17,597 bases of DNA from DATLGD01 sp035540755 (GCA_035540755.1 DATLGD010000046.1:1-17597); one strand, 5' to 3'; counted from the stretch's first letter, positions 1-8,189 are shown. Notes: a model not told the origin generated them from the letters alone. Numbers and translations: made by a program.

Positions 1-2
1 TG

Positions 3-785
3 ATCCTCCAGGGTCGCCTGGAGGAGGCCGAGGAGTTGCTCGGCGGCGACCGCAGCGAAGCCACCCTGGTGGTCCGGGGCCGGCTGGCGCTGGCCCGGAA
101 GAGGCCGGCCGCCGCCGTCACCCTCCTGGAGCGGGCACGCCGTCGCGCCGGCGGCGACTCCCTGCTGACCGTCGGCGCGCTCGGGCTGCTGGTCGAGGCC
201 CACCTCGCCGGCGGCGGGATCGCCGAGGCCGACGGCGTCACCGCTCGCCTCGAGCGGCTCGCGGCGTCGTCCACGAGCCGCAAGGTCGCCGGCCGGGCCG
301 CCCTCGCCCGGGCGCAGGTGCAGAGGGCGCAGGGGGACGACGACGCCGCCCGGTCGTCCCTGGAGGAGGCGCTCGACCATCTCGCCGCGGTGGCGCCCGG
401 TGCCGTCGAGCTGGCGGAGGCGCACCTGACGATGGCGCACCTCCGCACGGAGGACGCTCCCGATGTCGCCGTGCTCGAGGCGAAGGCGGCGGTGGCGGTG
501 TTCGAGCGGGCGGGCGCAACGGCCCGAGCCGACGAGGCGGCCGCTCTCGCCCGAACCCTGGGCGACCGCAGCCGCGTCGGTCCGAAGGGACTCGGAAACC
601 TCACCCGGCGCGAGCAGGAGGTGCTGCGGCTGGTCGCTCAGGGCCTCACCAACCTGGAGTTGGCGGAGCGGTTGTTCATCTCCCCGAAGACGGCCGAGAA
701 CCACGTCGGCAACATCCTCACCAAGCTCAACGTGCGGAGCCGCACCGAGGCCGCCACCACCTGGTACCTCGCCCAGTCGGAGTGA
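3..785 (+). CDS. LuxR-type transcriptional regulator, C-terminal part (5' end outside window)
   Basis: The reading frame is open through the left edge, so this is the last 260 residues of a longer protein. The visible N-terminal 190 residues are Ala/Leu/Glu-rich helical repeats that look like a TPR array, with patterns such as LEEAEELL and SSLEEALDHL. The last 65 residues are a classic LuxR/GerE helix-turn-helix: LTRREQEVLRLVAQGLTN, then ELAERLFISPKTAENHV, then ILTKLNVRSRTEA. The family binds DNA as a dimer through this C-terminal domain. TPR-containing members are often large MalT/LAL-like proteins with an N-terminal ATPase or sensor, which would lie outside the window. The gene ends 118 bases before the SnoaL-like gene on the same strand, so it may regulate that pair, but this is inference. 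The TTG at 36 is not needed as a start, because the frame continues upstream. Confidence 0.9.
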   Translation: MLQGRLEEAEELLGGDRSEATLVVRGRLALARKRPAAAVTLLERARRRAGGDSLLTVGALGLLVEAHLAGGGIAEADGVTARLERLAASSTSRKVAGRAALARAQVQRAQGDDDAARSSLEEALDHLAAVAPGAVELAEAHLTMAHLRTEDAPDVAVLEAKAAVAVFERAGATARADEAAALARTLGDRSRVGPKGLGNLTRREQEVLRLVAQGLTNLELAERLFISPKTAENHVGNILTKLNVRSRTEAATTWYLAQSE

Positions 786-793
786 CCCGACGA

Positions 794-809
794 GGGGCCG
801 CTCGGCCCC
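794..809 (+). terminator. GC hairpin after the LuxR gene, possible terminator
   Basis: Six-base arms GGGGCC (794-799) and GGCCCC (804-809) enclose a four-base loop, eight bases after the stop codon. No T tract follows, so it is at best a weak or factor-dependent terminator, or simply a GC-rich palindrome. Confidence 0.3.
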
Positions 810-812
810 GGG

Positions 813-846
813 GCGGGAAATGAGGGATCCTCCCCATGCTTCCCGC
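813..846. promoter_or_regulatory. Inverted repeat upstream of the SnoaL-like gene, possible operator
   Basis: Arms GCGGGAA (813-819) and TTCCCGC (840-846) are perfect inverted complements separated by 20 bases. The inner part includes GGATCC. The site lies 57 bases upstream of the SnoaL-like start codon and downstream of the LuxR gene. A dimeric regulator such as the adjacent LuxR protein could bind here. No -35/-10 pair is convincing nearby, so the assignment rests only on symmetry and position. Confidence 0.2.
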
Positions 847-903
847 ACGCCTGTCGGTCATCGTCGTGCTCGCCAGCCTTACCGCCGACCGATAGGAGCG
901 ACC

Positions 904-1326
904 ATGACCCCGCAGCGAGCGACCGACGTCGTCGACCGTTTCTACTCCCGCCTGAACGAGGGCGACCTCGATGGCGTCATGTCCCTGTTCGCCGACGACT
1001 ACGTGGGCCACTGGGGCCTCGGGTCCGGCGGGGGTGGCGCCGACACCGTCCGCTCCCACCTCGGCACCTGGTACACCGCCGCCCCCGACATCCACACCGA
1101 GGTCGCCCACACCGTCACCGACGGCGAGTGGGTCGCCAGCTTCGTGGTGGTCGATGGCACCCAGTCCGGCGACTTCTCCGCCATCCCCGCCTCCAACAGG
1201 CCGTTCCGGATGGCGGGCGTCGACATGTTCCGGGTGCGCGACGGCCGCATCACCGAGGGCCGGACGATCTGCGACCTCGGATCGCTGTTCATCGCCGCCG
1301 GCGCCGTGCCGGCCATGGCCGGCTGA
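904..1326 (+). CDS. SnoaL-like / ester cyclase family protein
   Basis: This 140-residue protein has the size and pattern of the SnoaL-like NTF2 fold family. The N-terminal helix RFYSRLNEGDLDGVMSLF leads into the strand DDYVGHW. The C-terminal half carries the 'FSAIPASNRPFRMAGVDMF' stretch and then RVRDGRITEG, which matches the usual family course of a loop, a central strand and a final strand. Family members include polyketide cyclases, isomerases and many uncharacterised small proteins; the substrate cannot be deduced here. The ATG at 904 is chosen because AGGAG lies at 894-898, five bases upstream. A longer in-frame opening upstream runs through the LuxR gene and is a shadow. No signal peptide or membrane segment is seen, so it is likely cytosolic. 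The cupin gene follows 68 bases downstream, probably in one transcript. Confidence 0.85.
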   Translation: MTPQRATDVVDRFYSRLNEGDLDGVMSLFADDYVGHWGLGSGGGGADTVRSHLGTWYTAAPDIHTEVAHTVTDGEWVASFVVVDGTQSGDFSAIPASNRPFRMAGVDMFRVRDGRITEGRTICDLGSLFIAAGAVPAMAG

Positions 1327-1394
1327 CCCCCCGACCCGTCCGACCCGACCCGAGTAAGAGCCGGAGCCACCCGGCCACGACCAGAAGGAGCGCC

Positions 1395-1769
1395 ATGCCC
1401 CGCGCATCGAAGACCACCGCGTCCGACTCGATGGCACTCGACGGCTACGAGGGCCACTTCGAGAACCTCGAAGGTGGCTACACCGTCGGCTTCGAGACCT
1501 ACACGGCCGACGCCGATCTCACCCCGCTGTTCACCGGCCTCCCCGACGACCGCTGCCAGTGCCCCCACTGGGGTTACGTGATCACCGGCCGGCTCACGTT
1601 CAAGACGTCGGCTGGCGACGAGTCGTTCGAGGCGGGTGACGCCTACTACATCGGCCCCGGCCACACACCCGTCCTCTCCGCCGGCACCGAGGTGGTCGAG
1701 TTCAGCCCCACGGCGAGCCTCCACGAGACCCTCGCCGTGGTCGAGCAGAACCTGGCCACGGCCGGCTGA
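1395..1769 (+). CDS. Small single-domain cupin protein
   Basis: This is a 124-residue protein with one cupin barrel. The first conserved block is CPHWGYVITGRLTFKT (about residues 56-71) and the second is FEAGDAYYIGPGHTPVLSAG (about 79-98). The canonical metal-binding set is incomplete: the first motif has one His and lacks the usual second His and Glu, and the second motif keeps the PGH. It may therefore bind no metal, or bind in an atypical way. Possible roles include a small-molecule sensor, an isomerase or an accessory to the SnoaL-like protein; no substrate can be assigned. The start is supported by AAGGAG at 1385-1390, four bases before the ATG. It follows the SnoaL-like gene on the same strand and is probably co-transcribed with it. 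Confidence 0.85.
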   Translation: MPRASKTTASDSMALDGYEGHFENLEGGYTVGFETYTADADLTPLFTGLPDDRCQCPHWGYVITGRLTFKTSAGDESFEAGDAYYIGPGHTPVLSAGTEVVEFSPTASLHETLAVVEQNLATAG

Positions 1770-1838
1770 GCCCGACCCGAGTCGCTCGCGGGAAGTCCCC
1801 GGTTCGGCCTCTGGTCACCAGCCACGCCAGGGCGGTGC

Positions 1839-1989
1839 TCACGCCTGGGCGAGCTTCTCGGGCACTCCTTGGTACGTTCCGATCGGGGTGTGCCCGAGCG
1901 TCGCCCCGATCAGATCTCCGAAGAAGCGGTCCGGTTGGAGGCCCCCCAGGTGCGTGGACGCCCTTGAGGGTCTCCTCCGGCGAGGTGCG
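1839..1989 (-). pseudogene. Frameshifted C-terminal gene remnant, unknown family
   Basis: Reading leftward, one frame gives SPEETLKGVHAPGG (about 1983-1942). A shift of one base at the run of six C on the + strand (1942-1947) then continues as LQPDRFFGDLIGATLGHTPI followed by GTYQGVPEKLAQA and a TGA at 1841-1839. The joined peptide reads naturally, with a coding-like pattern: low-GC second positions and G/C-rich third positions. Either one frame alone looks broken. No start codon or upstream domain is visible, and the open frame runs back toward the tRNA remnant. I do not recognise the family. Alternatives are a sequencing or assembly indel in a real gene end, or chance. Confidence 0.35.
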
Positions 1990-2064
1990 GGCTCTTTGTG
2001 GACCCGCCCGGCGGACGCAGCGTCGATCTCGGCTCCGCATAACGTCTGAGCAGGGCTTTGCTAG

Positions 2065-2108
2065 CGCGCTCGGAGGGATTCGAACCCCCAACCTTCTGAT
2101 CCATAGTC
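2065..2108 (-). other. 3' half of a tRNA-Arg gene: probable attachment site (attR-type) of an integrated element
   Basis: On the - strand the sequence contains, in order, part of an anticodon loop (2106-2100), the 3' anticodon-stem strand TCAGA (2099-2095), a five-base variable loop (2094-2090), the T stem GGGGG (2089-2085), the loop TTCGAAT (2084-2078), CCCTC (2077-2073), a seven-base 3' acceptor strand (2072-2066) and discriminator G (2065). It closely resembles the 3' half of actinobacterial tRNA-Arg with an ACG-type loop, with one apparent C-to-T change in the anticodon position. Right of 2108 there is no partner anticodon strand, D arm or 5' acceptor strand, so the gene is not functional. 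Site-specific integration into a tRNA 3' end duplicates exactly this segment. The orientation means chromosome lies to the left and the element to the right. Confidence 0.7.
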
Positions 2109-2330
2109 GCTTCCGACGGGTCCATCGGATGTTGCCGAGTCGGAGAGTACCTGGTCACGGCGTTGCAGCCGTCCGAAGAGTCGTGCCGGATCCGCCCGGT
2201 GTGGCGCCGTAGATTGCCAAGGGATTGCCAAGCCGATCGGCCTCGCAACCTTTCGGAGCGCCCGTGGATAGCAGCCCGATAACTCGGCTTCGCAGAATGA
2301 CTCCGGATGGCGACGCCCGGGAGGCGCCCG
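2109..2330. other. Non-coding segment between the attachment site and the end of the cargo operon
   Basis: No convincing gene is present. The segment holds a short inverted repeat TCCGA/TCGGA (2112-2116 and 2125-2129) next to the tRNA fragment, a direct repeat (2212-2232) and the palindrome GCCGATCGGC (2232-2241). No hairpin followed by a T tract is seen after the TAG of the ATPase gene at 2331, so its terminator is not identified. Frames open across this segment on both strands are shadows. Confidence 0.5.
2212..2232. repeat. Direct repeat GATTGCCAAG x2, possible recombinase arm-binding sites
   Basis: Two identical 10-base copies lie at 2212-2221 and 2223-2232, with a period of 11 bases (about one helical turn). 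They sit 104 bases inside the presumed element end and abut the palindrome GCCGATCGGC (2232-2241). Tyrosine recombinases and excisionases commonly bind short direct repeats of this length on the arms of their attachment sites. The function here is inferred from position only. Confidence 0.4.
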
Positions 2331-5300
2331 CTATGCGGGAGCGGGGAGGCGGCGCCGGACAGAGGCGGCTACCACCGGCTCGGGACCCAGCAGTCCCTCG
2401 TCGTCCTCCTCGATCAGGCCGAGCAGGCTGAGGATGGCGACCGCCTCCGCCGGGTCGGCCTCCACATCGGCCAGCTCGTCGTCCAGCTCGAGCAGCTCGG
2501 CTAGGTCCGCCTCCCGCCACCCGTGCTCGGCGAGCCGGGCGAACGTGGCCACCAGCCCCGCGTCGGCCGGCTGATCCGGGTCCGCCACATCCAGACCGAC
2601 GGCCGCGACCAGCTCGGCGGCACCCTCCGGGGTGCCGAGATGGGCGGCCAGGTCGTCGAGGACGTCGTCGAACGAACGCTGCCGAGTCCGGGCGAGGACG
2701 CGCTCCACCAGATGCGGCCAGCCGCCGGTCACCGACAGCAGCCGCTGCTGTCGCGCCGGATGGGCGACATCGAGCTCCTCGATCCGGTCCCAGGCCCGCA
2801 ACGACGTCAGGTCGACGCGCCGCAACCCGACCGCCAGATGGGCGAGATCGCCGGCAGCGGCCGGCGTTGCCACCAGTCGCCGCAGCAGCCACCGGTCGGC
2901 GGGCCCGGCCACGAGCACGCCCGCGCGGGTGCCGCGGCTCGTCCGCGCCGTCCCCCGCCTCCGGGCCGCGTCCAACGACGCCTCCCACGACTCCGGCGAC
3001 CGGCTGGCCGTCATGTCGGACACGACGACCCGGTGCCCGTCCGGCGGCGCGGTCATCGCCTCTCGCCACTGCCGCAACGACGACACCTCGAGCACCGACG
3101 CGTCCGGCAGCCGCCCGGCAGCCGCCCCGAGCGCCTCGGCCACCGACTCCGTCCGCAGCGCCCGGCTGCCGACCACAACGCGCAGCTGTGTCCGGCCGGC
3201 ACCGACCACGTCGGCGAGCTGCGCGGCCGTCAGCGGGCTGAAGCGGCGCTCGTCCCGCTCGCCGGCGTCGAGGCGCATCCGGCTCCCCGACGCGCCCGCC
3301 GCCGGGTCCGGCTCGTACAGCTCGGAGGCGGACAGCAGCTCGGCTTCCACGTCCTCGGGGCTGCCGAACAGCCGCACCGTCGCCGGCGACAGCATCCGGT
3401 AGCCGGCCTCGGCGTCTCCGGCGAATACGCCGAGGCCCACCAACTCGTCGCACAGGGCGCGCACGTCCTCGGTGCCCTGCGAGGCGAACCCCTCCGGCCA
3501 GTAGTCGACGGCCTGGCGGCGCAGCTCCCCAGCCGAGACGGCCGAGCCGAGCCCGTCGTTCGCGGCCCGCCACGCCATCAGGTACGCGAGCAGCTTGTAG
3601 CGGTGGTCGAGTTCCAAGGTGAGGAACAGCCGGTCGCGGACGCCGTCGGCCAGGTCCGAGGAGCGCAACAGGTCGTTGAGCACCTCGTCGGGCACCGGCC
3701 ACGGGGCCAGCCCGTCGACCGGCTGTTCACGGAGCCGTTCCACCAGCTGACCGCAGGCGAGCTGGAGGACGCTGGCGTTGCAGGCGCAGAACGTGACGAT
3801 CCGGTCCACCTGGTCCGGGGTGATGTCCCAGCCGAGGACGTGGAGCGGCTGACGGACCAGCCGGCTCGCCGCCGACGTGTCCAGCGGGCCGATCACGAGC
3901 GGCTGCGGCAGGTGCGACAGCGGCTGGTTCGGCAGCTTCCGGTAGCGGGCCACGTGCTGCAGGCCGGAGAACACCACCTTGAACCGCCCGGCGTCGCTCA
4001 TCAGGTCCCGGAGCGCCGCGACGTTCCGGAAGCTCGAGTTTGCGTCCGCCTGCAGGAAGAAGTCGCACTCGTCCAGCATCAGCAGCAGGCGCCGCTCCGG
4101 GTTGTCGGCCAGCCAGGCTCGCACGCCGGCGGCGACCGCCTCGGAGGTGCCGACCGTGCCGGCCGGGAGCACGCCGACCTCGATGAGCCGCGACGCGAGA
4201 AGCGACCACAGCTCGTCGGGGTCACGGGGCTCGGTGGCGGCGACGTGCTGGATGACGATGAGGAGCGCGACGACGTCTGTACCGTTCAAGGACTGCTGCA
4301 CGGCGGGCAGCAGCGCCGACTTGCCGAGTCGCCGGCCGCCGGAGATGAACGACGATCCGGCCGGCGCGGCGATCATCCGCCGTTCCGCCTGCCGCCCATA
4401 GAACATCTCCTCGGGGGTATTCACCAGCAGGTCCGGGTCGTACGGGTTCGGCGCCGCGTACGGCAGCACGGCCCGCATGGTCACGTCGAACGCCTGGCGG
4501 CCCTCCAGGGCGCAGCGGAGGATGACGGCGTCATCGATGACGACCACCTGCCCGGTGCCGCGGCGCCGCGCCTGGCGGGCGAGCTCGACGCGCTGCTGGG
4601 ACGACAGGGCGCCCATCCACAGCACGTACATCGGCTGGTCGACCGGGGCGTTCGCCGCCGCGAAGTCCCACAGCTGGCTGACCGGCAGGTCCTCCCAGCA
4701 GAGCAGGAACCGTCGCCGTCCGAGCGCCCGGGAGCCGAAGTCAGGAACGAAGGCGTAGCCGGACCGGTCGCCGTGGACGTCGACAAGCCAGCGGCTCTTC
4801 GTCGACGCCGCCCGCAGCTCCGCGGGGCGGGCGAGCTTGGTCGGGATGAGGCCGAGCAGACCGAGGACCTGCTCGAGAAGGGTGTCGAGATCGTCGGGCC
4901 GCTCGCCTCGCGACAGGCGCCACCAGGCATCAAGGGCATCGGCGACGCCCGGGCGCGCGAGGACGTCGACGTTCGAGAAGTCGAACGGCCCGACCTGGCG
5001 CCCGTCCCGGGCGGCGTCGACGACGGAGCGGTCCAACGGCGCCTCGAGGCCGCCGACGACGCCGGCGAGCTCGTCGTCGAGGATCTTCCCCGCTTCCGCC
5101 TGGTCGGGCGGCGAATCACCCGCGGCCGCCCGGTGCAGGTACTCCTCGGCGGCGCCGAGCTCGTCCCGGCCGAGGAGCTCGGTCAGCTTCTCCGCCCACG
5201 CGCCGGCGACAGCGCCCTCCGCCAGTGCCGCCTGCACGTCCGCGTGCACCCGTGCCCGGCGGACCTCGACCGCGTCGTCGAGGTCGGCGGCGATGCGGTC

Positions 5301-8189
5301 CAGCTCGTCGCGGACGGCGCCGAGGTCCCGGCGGGTGCCTGTCTCTGGCGACTCCGGCCGGGCCTGCAGCAGCGCCCCGTACAGGCGGGCGGCGTCGTCC
5401 TCGCTGACCCGGCCCCGTGACCGGCCGGCTGCGAACCGCCGGTCCAGGTGCCGCCAGCGCTCCTCCATCTTGCGGCGGGCGTCCCGTTCGGCGCTCGCCA
5501 GCTGCTGGCGGGCGTCGGTCTCGTGGAAGGCGCCGTCCGGCGGGATCGTCAGGTCGAGGACCGCCTCGGCGCCGACGAAGTCCCACATGCTGAGCCGCAG
5601 CTGGAACGCGTCGGCGCGGGACCGGCGCGCGGCGGCCACCAGTTGGGCAGCCGTCGGCAGGTCGCGCAAGGTGAAGTCCGGCTCGAGCAGCGGGGCGTCG
5701 GTGAGGGTGAGGGCCCGGTTCAGCGCCGCGTCCGGGTCCATGTCCGGCCGGGTCAGCCCCTCGCCGCGGAACAGCCCGAACGTGGCGGTCAGGCTGTCCA
5801 CCGCGGCGGCGCCGGCCGCTGCCGCCCACGGGCCATCGCACACCGCGGCCACCTCGTCGGTGACCGGGCCGCGGAGCCGGTCGACGGCGGCGGCGAGTTC
5901 CGCGCGCACGTCGAGGGACCGCTGGTTGCCGGCGGCGGTCTCGTGGGCGTCGCACCACGCGACCGCCTGGTTCACGGTCTCCGCCAGGTGGCGGAGCAGC
6001 TGCTCTCGTGCCGCCCCCATGATCTTCTTCGCGGCCCCGGCACGGCCGTCCCGAAGCGCCCGGTCGGTCGCGTCGAGCAGGGCGGCCTGCTGGTGCCGCT
6101 GCATGATCGGCTCGCACAGCGCCCGCACCTCGGCGACCCGGGCCGGGTCGTCGTCGGCGACGGCGGACAGGATCTGGCCGAGCGTGCCGTCACCGGAAGT
6201 CCACGCTTTCCAGATCTCGATGCCGCGGTATAGGCGATTCTGGCGGAACTGCCGGTGCAGGGTGTCCTCCGCCCATGAGGCGATCGCGTGCGCCTGCTCG
6301 AGCGCCTCGCTGGCGTCGACGGTGACGCCCCCGGCTGGCAGCGACAGGTTCTGCTCGGTCGCGATGGCGACGGCGACAGCGAGCGCCTGCAGCTGCGGCA
6401 TTGACTCGAGCGGGGGGACGAGCTGGCGCAGCAGCGACGGGGCGCCCGAGGACGGGTCGAGCAGCGCCACCCGGATGAGCGAGACGGCCCGCAGCACCAG
6501 GCTGCCCCTGTCACCTGCCGCGACCGGCGTCTCCGCGACCCGGACGATCATCGCGGCCGCCGACGGCGAGCCGGGCGAGCGGACCGCGTGGGCGAGCGCC
6601 GCCTCGGCGAGGATCCCGGCCCGATGGTCGTGACCGACGACGGCCGCCAGATGGTGGGCGAGGCTGAACCGGGAGGCGGCGACGACCTCGTCGAAGACGA
6701 CATTGACCGTTCCGTCGTCCGACTTCCCGTCGCTGGCGGCGGCGTCGGCTGGAACCTTGTCCCGCTGGTCCGCGAGATCCGATCCGGCGGCCTCGCCGGC
6801 CTTGCCGTGAGGCATAACCGGATCGGCGTCCGGCGCCTGATCGGGCTCGCCATCCTCGTCGGACGGCTGGCCGTGGTCGACGACGACCGTTTGCGCGTCA
6901 CCGCCCGATCCGACGGCTGTGACCGCCTCGGCCGGCTCCGCCGGCCCTGGGGTCGACTCCCCCGAAGGGGCCTCCACGTCAGGTGCGTCCTCGCCGGGCG
7001 GGGACGTGCCGTCCGAGGACTCCCCCACCGGCTCGGCGCTGGCCCCGACGTCATCGGCGTCGCTGTCCGTGTCGGCGTCGGTGTCGATGCCCTCCGCGGC
7101 CGGCTCATCGACGTGCGGGACCTCCGGGGCATCCGGGAGCTCGGACACGTCGGCGAGCTCGAGGACGCCGGCGAGGGCGGCGTCGACCAGCGCCGGGGCC
7201 GGTGGCGACGGCTCGCCGCGCAGCTGGGCGGCGATCTCGAAGCGGACCATCGGGTCGCCGTCGTCGAGCAGGTCGGCGAGACGGGCGAGCCGGCCGGCGG
7301 TCCCTGCGTCGACGCCCCGTTCGACGGCGTCGACGACCTCGACGATCTCATCGGCGAGCTGGGCCGGGCCGCGCAGGCCCCGCAGCTTCTGCACGGCGGC
7401 GGCATGGGCGTCCTCCGTGGCGGCAGCCTCGAGGGCGTCGAGGACCGCCGGCACCGCCGGCTCCACCGACAGGCGCTGCGCCAAGCCGGCGAGTTCCTGC
7501 CCGTAGCGGGACACCGCAGCCAGGTCGTCGGGATCGGGCAGCTCGCCGGCGCCGACGACGTCACGGACCCGCCCGGCCGCGTCACGGGCGGCCGCCCACA
7601 GGGTGACCAGGTCGTCGGCGGCGGCGACGCCGTCGTCGGCCAGGTCCCCGTGGCGGGCGACATGTTCGGCGAACAGCTCATCGGCGGCCGCGAAGATGCC
7701 GGCCACCGCGCCCGCCACGTCGGTGTCGGTGAAGCCGAGACGGACGGCGGCAGCTACGACGGGGGCGATGCGGTCCGGTTCGGCGAGGCAGCCGACGACG
7801 GCGGCCAACGTCACCACCGTCGGGCCGACGTCGGATGCGAGGTTCTCGAGGAGGTCGCCGAGGACGTCGGCGGCGTCCTCGCCGCACACCGCGGCGTCGT
7901 GGACGATCACCCCGAGGTCGGCGACGACCGGCTGGCAGATATAGGACGCCGCCCGGCGCCGCTCCGACGGGCCGGCCCGGTTCACGTTCGTGACCAGCAG
8001 CCGTGCCGTCGTCGCCGACACCTTCGACGAAGGCGTCCGGTGGGCGGACAGGACCCGGTTCCGCTGCTTGGGCGGCATCGAGCGCAGCAGCCCGGCCAGC
8101 TCAGCCGGGTCCGTGCGGTTCCAGGCGATAGCGAGCGCGTGCTGCTCCTCGAGCACGGTGAGAATGTGGTTGCTGCGCGGGTCAGTCAT
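2331..8189 (-). CDS. Very large P-loop ATPase (1952 aa), third gene of the helicase operon
   Basis: The N-terminal half is almost all helical (about 1-345), with HEAT-like Ala/Leu/Val repeats. An acidic, Pro/Gly/Asp-rich linker follows (about 350-495), then another long helical region with probable coiled coil (about 500-1080). Near 1190 is the module MYVLWMGALSSQQRVELARQ, leading to VVVIDDAVIL. It precedes a P-loop domain that opens with EEMFYGRQAE (about 1260), Walker A GGRRLGKSA (about 1281-1290), Walker B LLLMLDECDFF (DE at about 1373) and a sensor-like FSGLQH (about 1407). A winged-helix-like region and a second alpha/beta segment follow. The 'EMFYGR..GGRxLGK' layout is one I recognise from large uncharacterised bacterial ATPases; the arrangement is STAND/ORC-like AAA. 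The start is the ATG at 8189, seven bases after AGGAG (8201-8197) and overlapping the upstream gene by 8 bases; the frame stays open further upstream but that is a shadow of gene B. I infer a sensor or motor subunit working with the upstream helicase. Confidence 0.88.
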   Translation of the reverse strand: MTDPRSNHILTVLEEQHALAIAWNRTDPAELAGLLRSMPPKQRNRVLSAHRTPSSKVSATTARLLVTNVNRAGPSERRRAASYICQPVVADLGVIVHDAAVCGEDAADVLGDLLENLASDVGPTVVTLAAVVGCLAEPDRIAPVVAAAVRLGFTDTDVAGAVAGIFAAADELFAEHVARHGDLADDGVAAADDLVTLWAAARDAAGRVRDVVGAGELPDPDDLAAVSRYGQELAGLAQRLSVEPAVPAVLDALEAAATEDAHAAAVQKLRGLRGPAQLADEIVEVVDAVERGVDAGTAGRLARLADLLDDGDPMVRFEIAAQLRGEPSPPAPALVDAALAGVLELADVSELPDAPEVPHVDEPAAEGIDTDADTDSDADDVGASAEPVGESSDGTSPPGEDAPDVEAPSGESTPGPAEPAEAVTAVGSGGDAQTVVVDHGQPSDEDGEPDQAPDADPVMPHGKAGEAAGSDLADQRDKVPADAAASDGKSDDGTVNVVFDEVVAASRFSLAHHLAAVVGHDHRAGILAEAALAHAVRSPGSPSAAAMIVRVAETPVAAGDRGSLVLRAVSLIRVALLDPSSGAPSLLRQLVPPLESMPQLQALAVAVAIATEQNLSLPAGGVTVDASEALEQAHAIASWAEDTLHRQFRQNRLYRGIEIWKAWTSGDGTLGQILSAVADDDPARVAEVRALCEPIMQRHQQAALLDATDRALRDGRAGAAKKIMGAAREQLLRHLAETVNQAVAWCDAHETAAGNQRSLDVRAELAAAVDRLRGPVTDEVAAVCDGPWAAAAGAAAVDSLTATFGLFRGEGLTRPDMDPDAALNRALTLTDAPLLEPDFTLRDLPTAAQLVAAARRSRADAFQLRLSMWDFVGAEAVLDLTIPPDGAFHETDARQQLASAERDARRKMEERWRHLDRRFAAGRSRGRVSEDDAARLYGALLQARPESPETGTRRDLGAVRDELDRIAADLDDAVEVRRARVHADVQAALAEGAVAGAWAEKLTELLGRDELGAAEEYLHRAAAGDSPPDQAEAGKILDDELAGVVGGLEAPLDRSVVDAARDGRQVGPFDFSNVDVLARPGVADALDAWWRLSRGERPDDLDTLLEQVLGLLGLIPTKLARPAELRAASTKSRWLVDVHGDRSGYAFVPDFGSRALGRRRFLLCWEDLPVSQLWDFAAANAPVDQPMYVLWMGALSSQQRVELARQARRRGTGQVVVIDDAVILRCALEGRQAFDVTMRAVLPYAAPNPYDPDLLVNTPEEMFYGRQAERRMIAAPAGSSFISGGRRLGKSALLPAVQQSLNGTDVVALLIVIQHVAATEPRDPDELWSLLASRLIEVGVLPAGTVGTSEAVAAGVRAWLADNPERRLLLMLDECDFFLQADANSSFRNVAALRDLMSDAGRFKVVFSGLQHVARYRKLPNQPLSHLPQPLVIGPLDTSAASRLVRQPLHVLGWDITPDQVDRIVTFCACNASVLQLACGQLVERLREQPVDGLAPWPVPDEVLNDLLRSSDLADGVRDRLFLTLELDHRYKLLAYLMAWRAANDGLGSAVSAGELRRQAVDYWPEGFASQGTEDVRALCDELVGLGVFAGDAEAGYRMLSPATVRLFGSPEDVEAELLSASELYEPDPAAGASGSRMRLDAGERDERRFSPLTAAQLADVVGAGRTQLRVVVGSRALRTESVAEALGAAAGRLPDASVLEVSSLRQWREAMTAPPDGHRVVVSDMTASRSPESWEASLDAARRRGTARTSRGTRAGVLVAGPADRWLLRRLVATPAAAGDLAHLAVGLRRVDLTSLRAWDRIEELDVAHPARQQRLLSVTGGWPHLVERVLARTRQRSFDDVLDDLAAHLGTPEGAAELVAAVGLDVADPDQPADAGLVATFARLAEHGWREADLAELLELDDELADVEADPAEAVAILSLLGLIEEDDEGLLGPEPVVAASVRRRLPAPA

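Noticed and set aside
1881..1911. Inverted repeat GATCGGGG/CCCCGATC as a terminator for the cupin gene
   Set aside because: It lies more than 100 bases past the stop, has a 15-base loop and no T tract, and falls in coding-like - strand sequence.
2061..2140. Complete tRNA gene
   Set aside because: Only the 3' half is present; no D arm, 5' anticodon strand or 5' acceptor strand can be paired.
2523..5420. 965-codon open frame on the + strand opposite the ATPase gene
   Set aside because: High-GC antisense shadow: Arg/Gly/Pro/His-rich with no domain, while the - strand frame has Walker motifs and coherent protein sequence.
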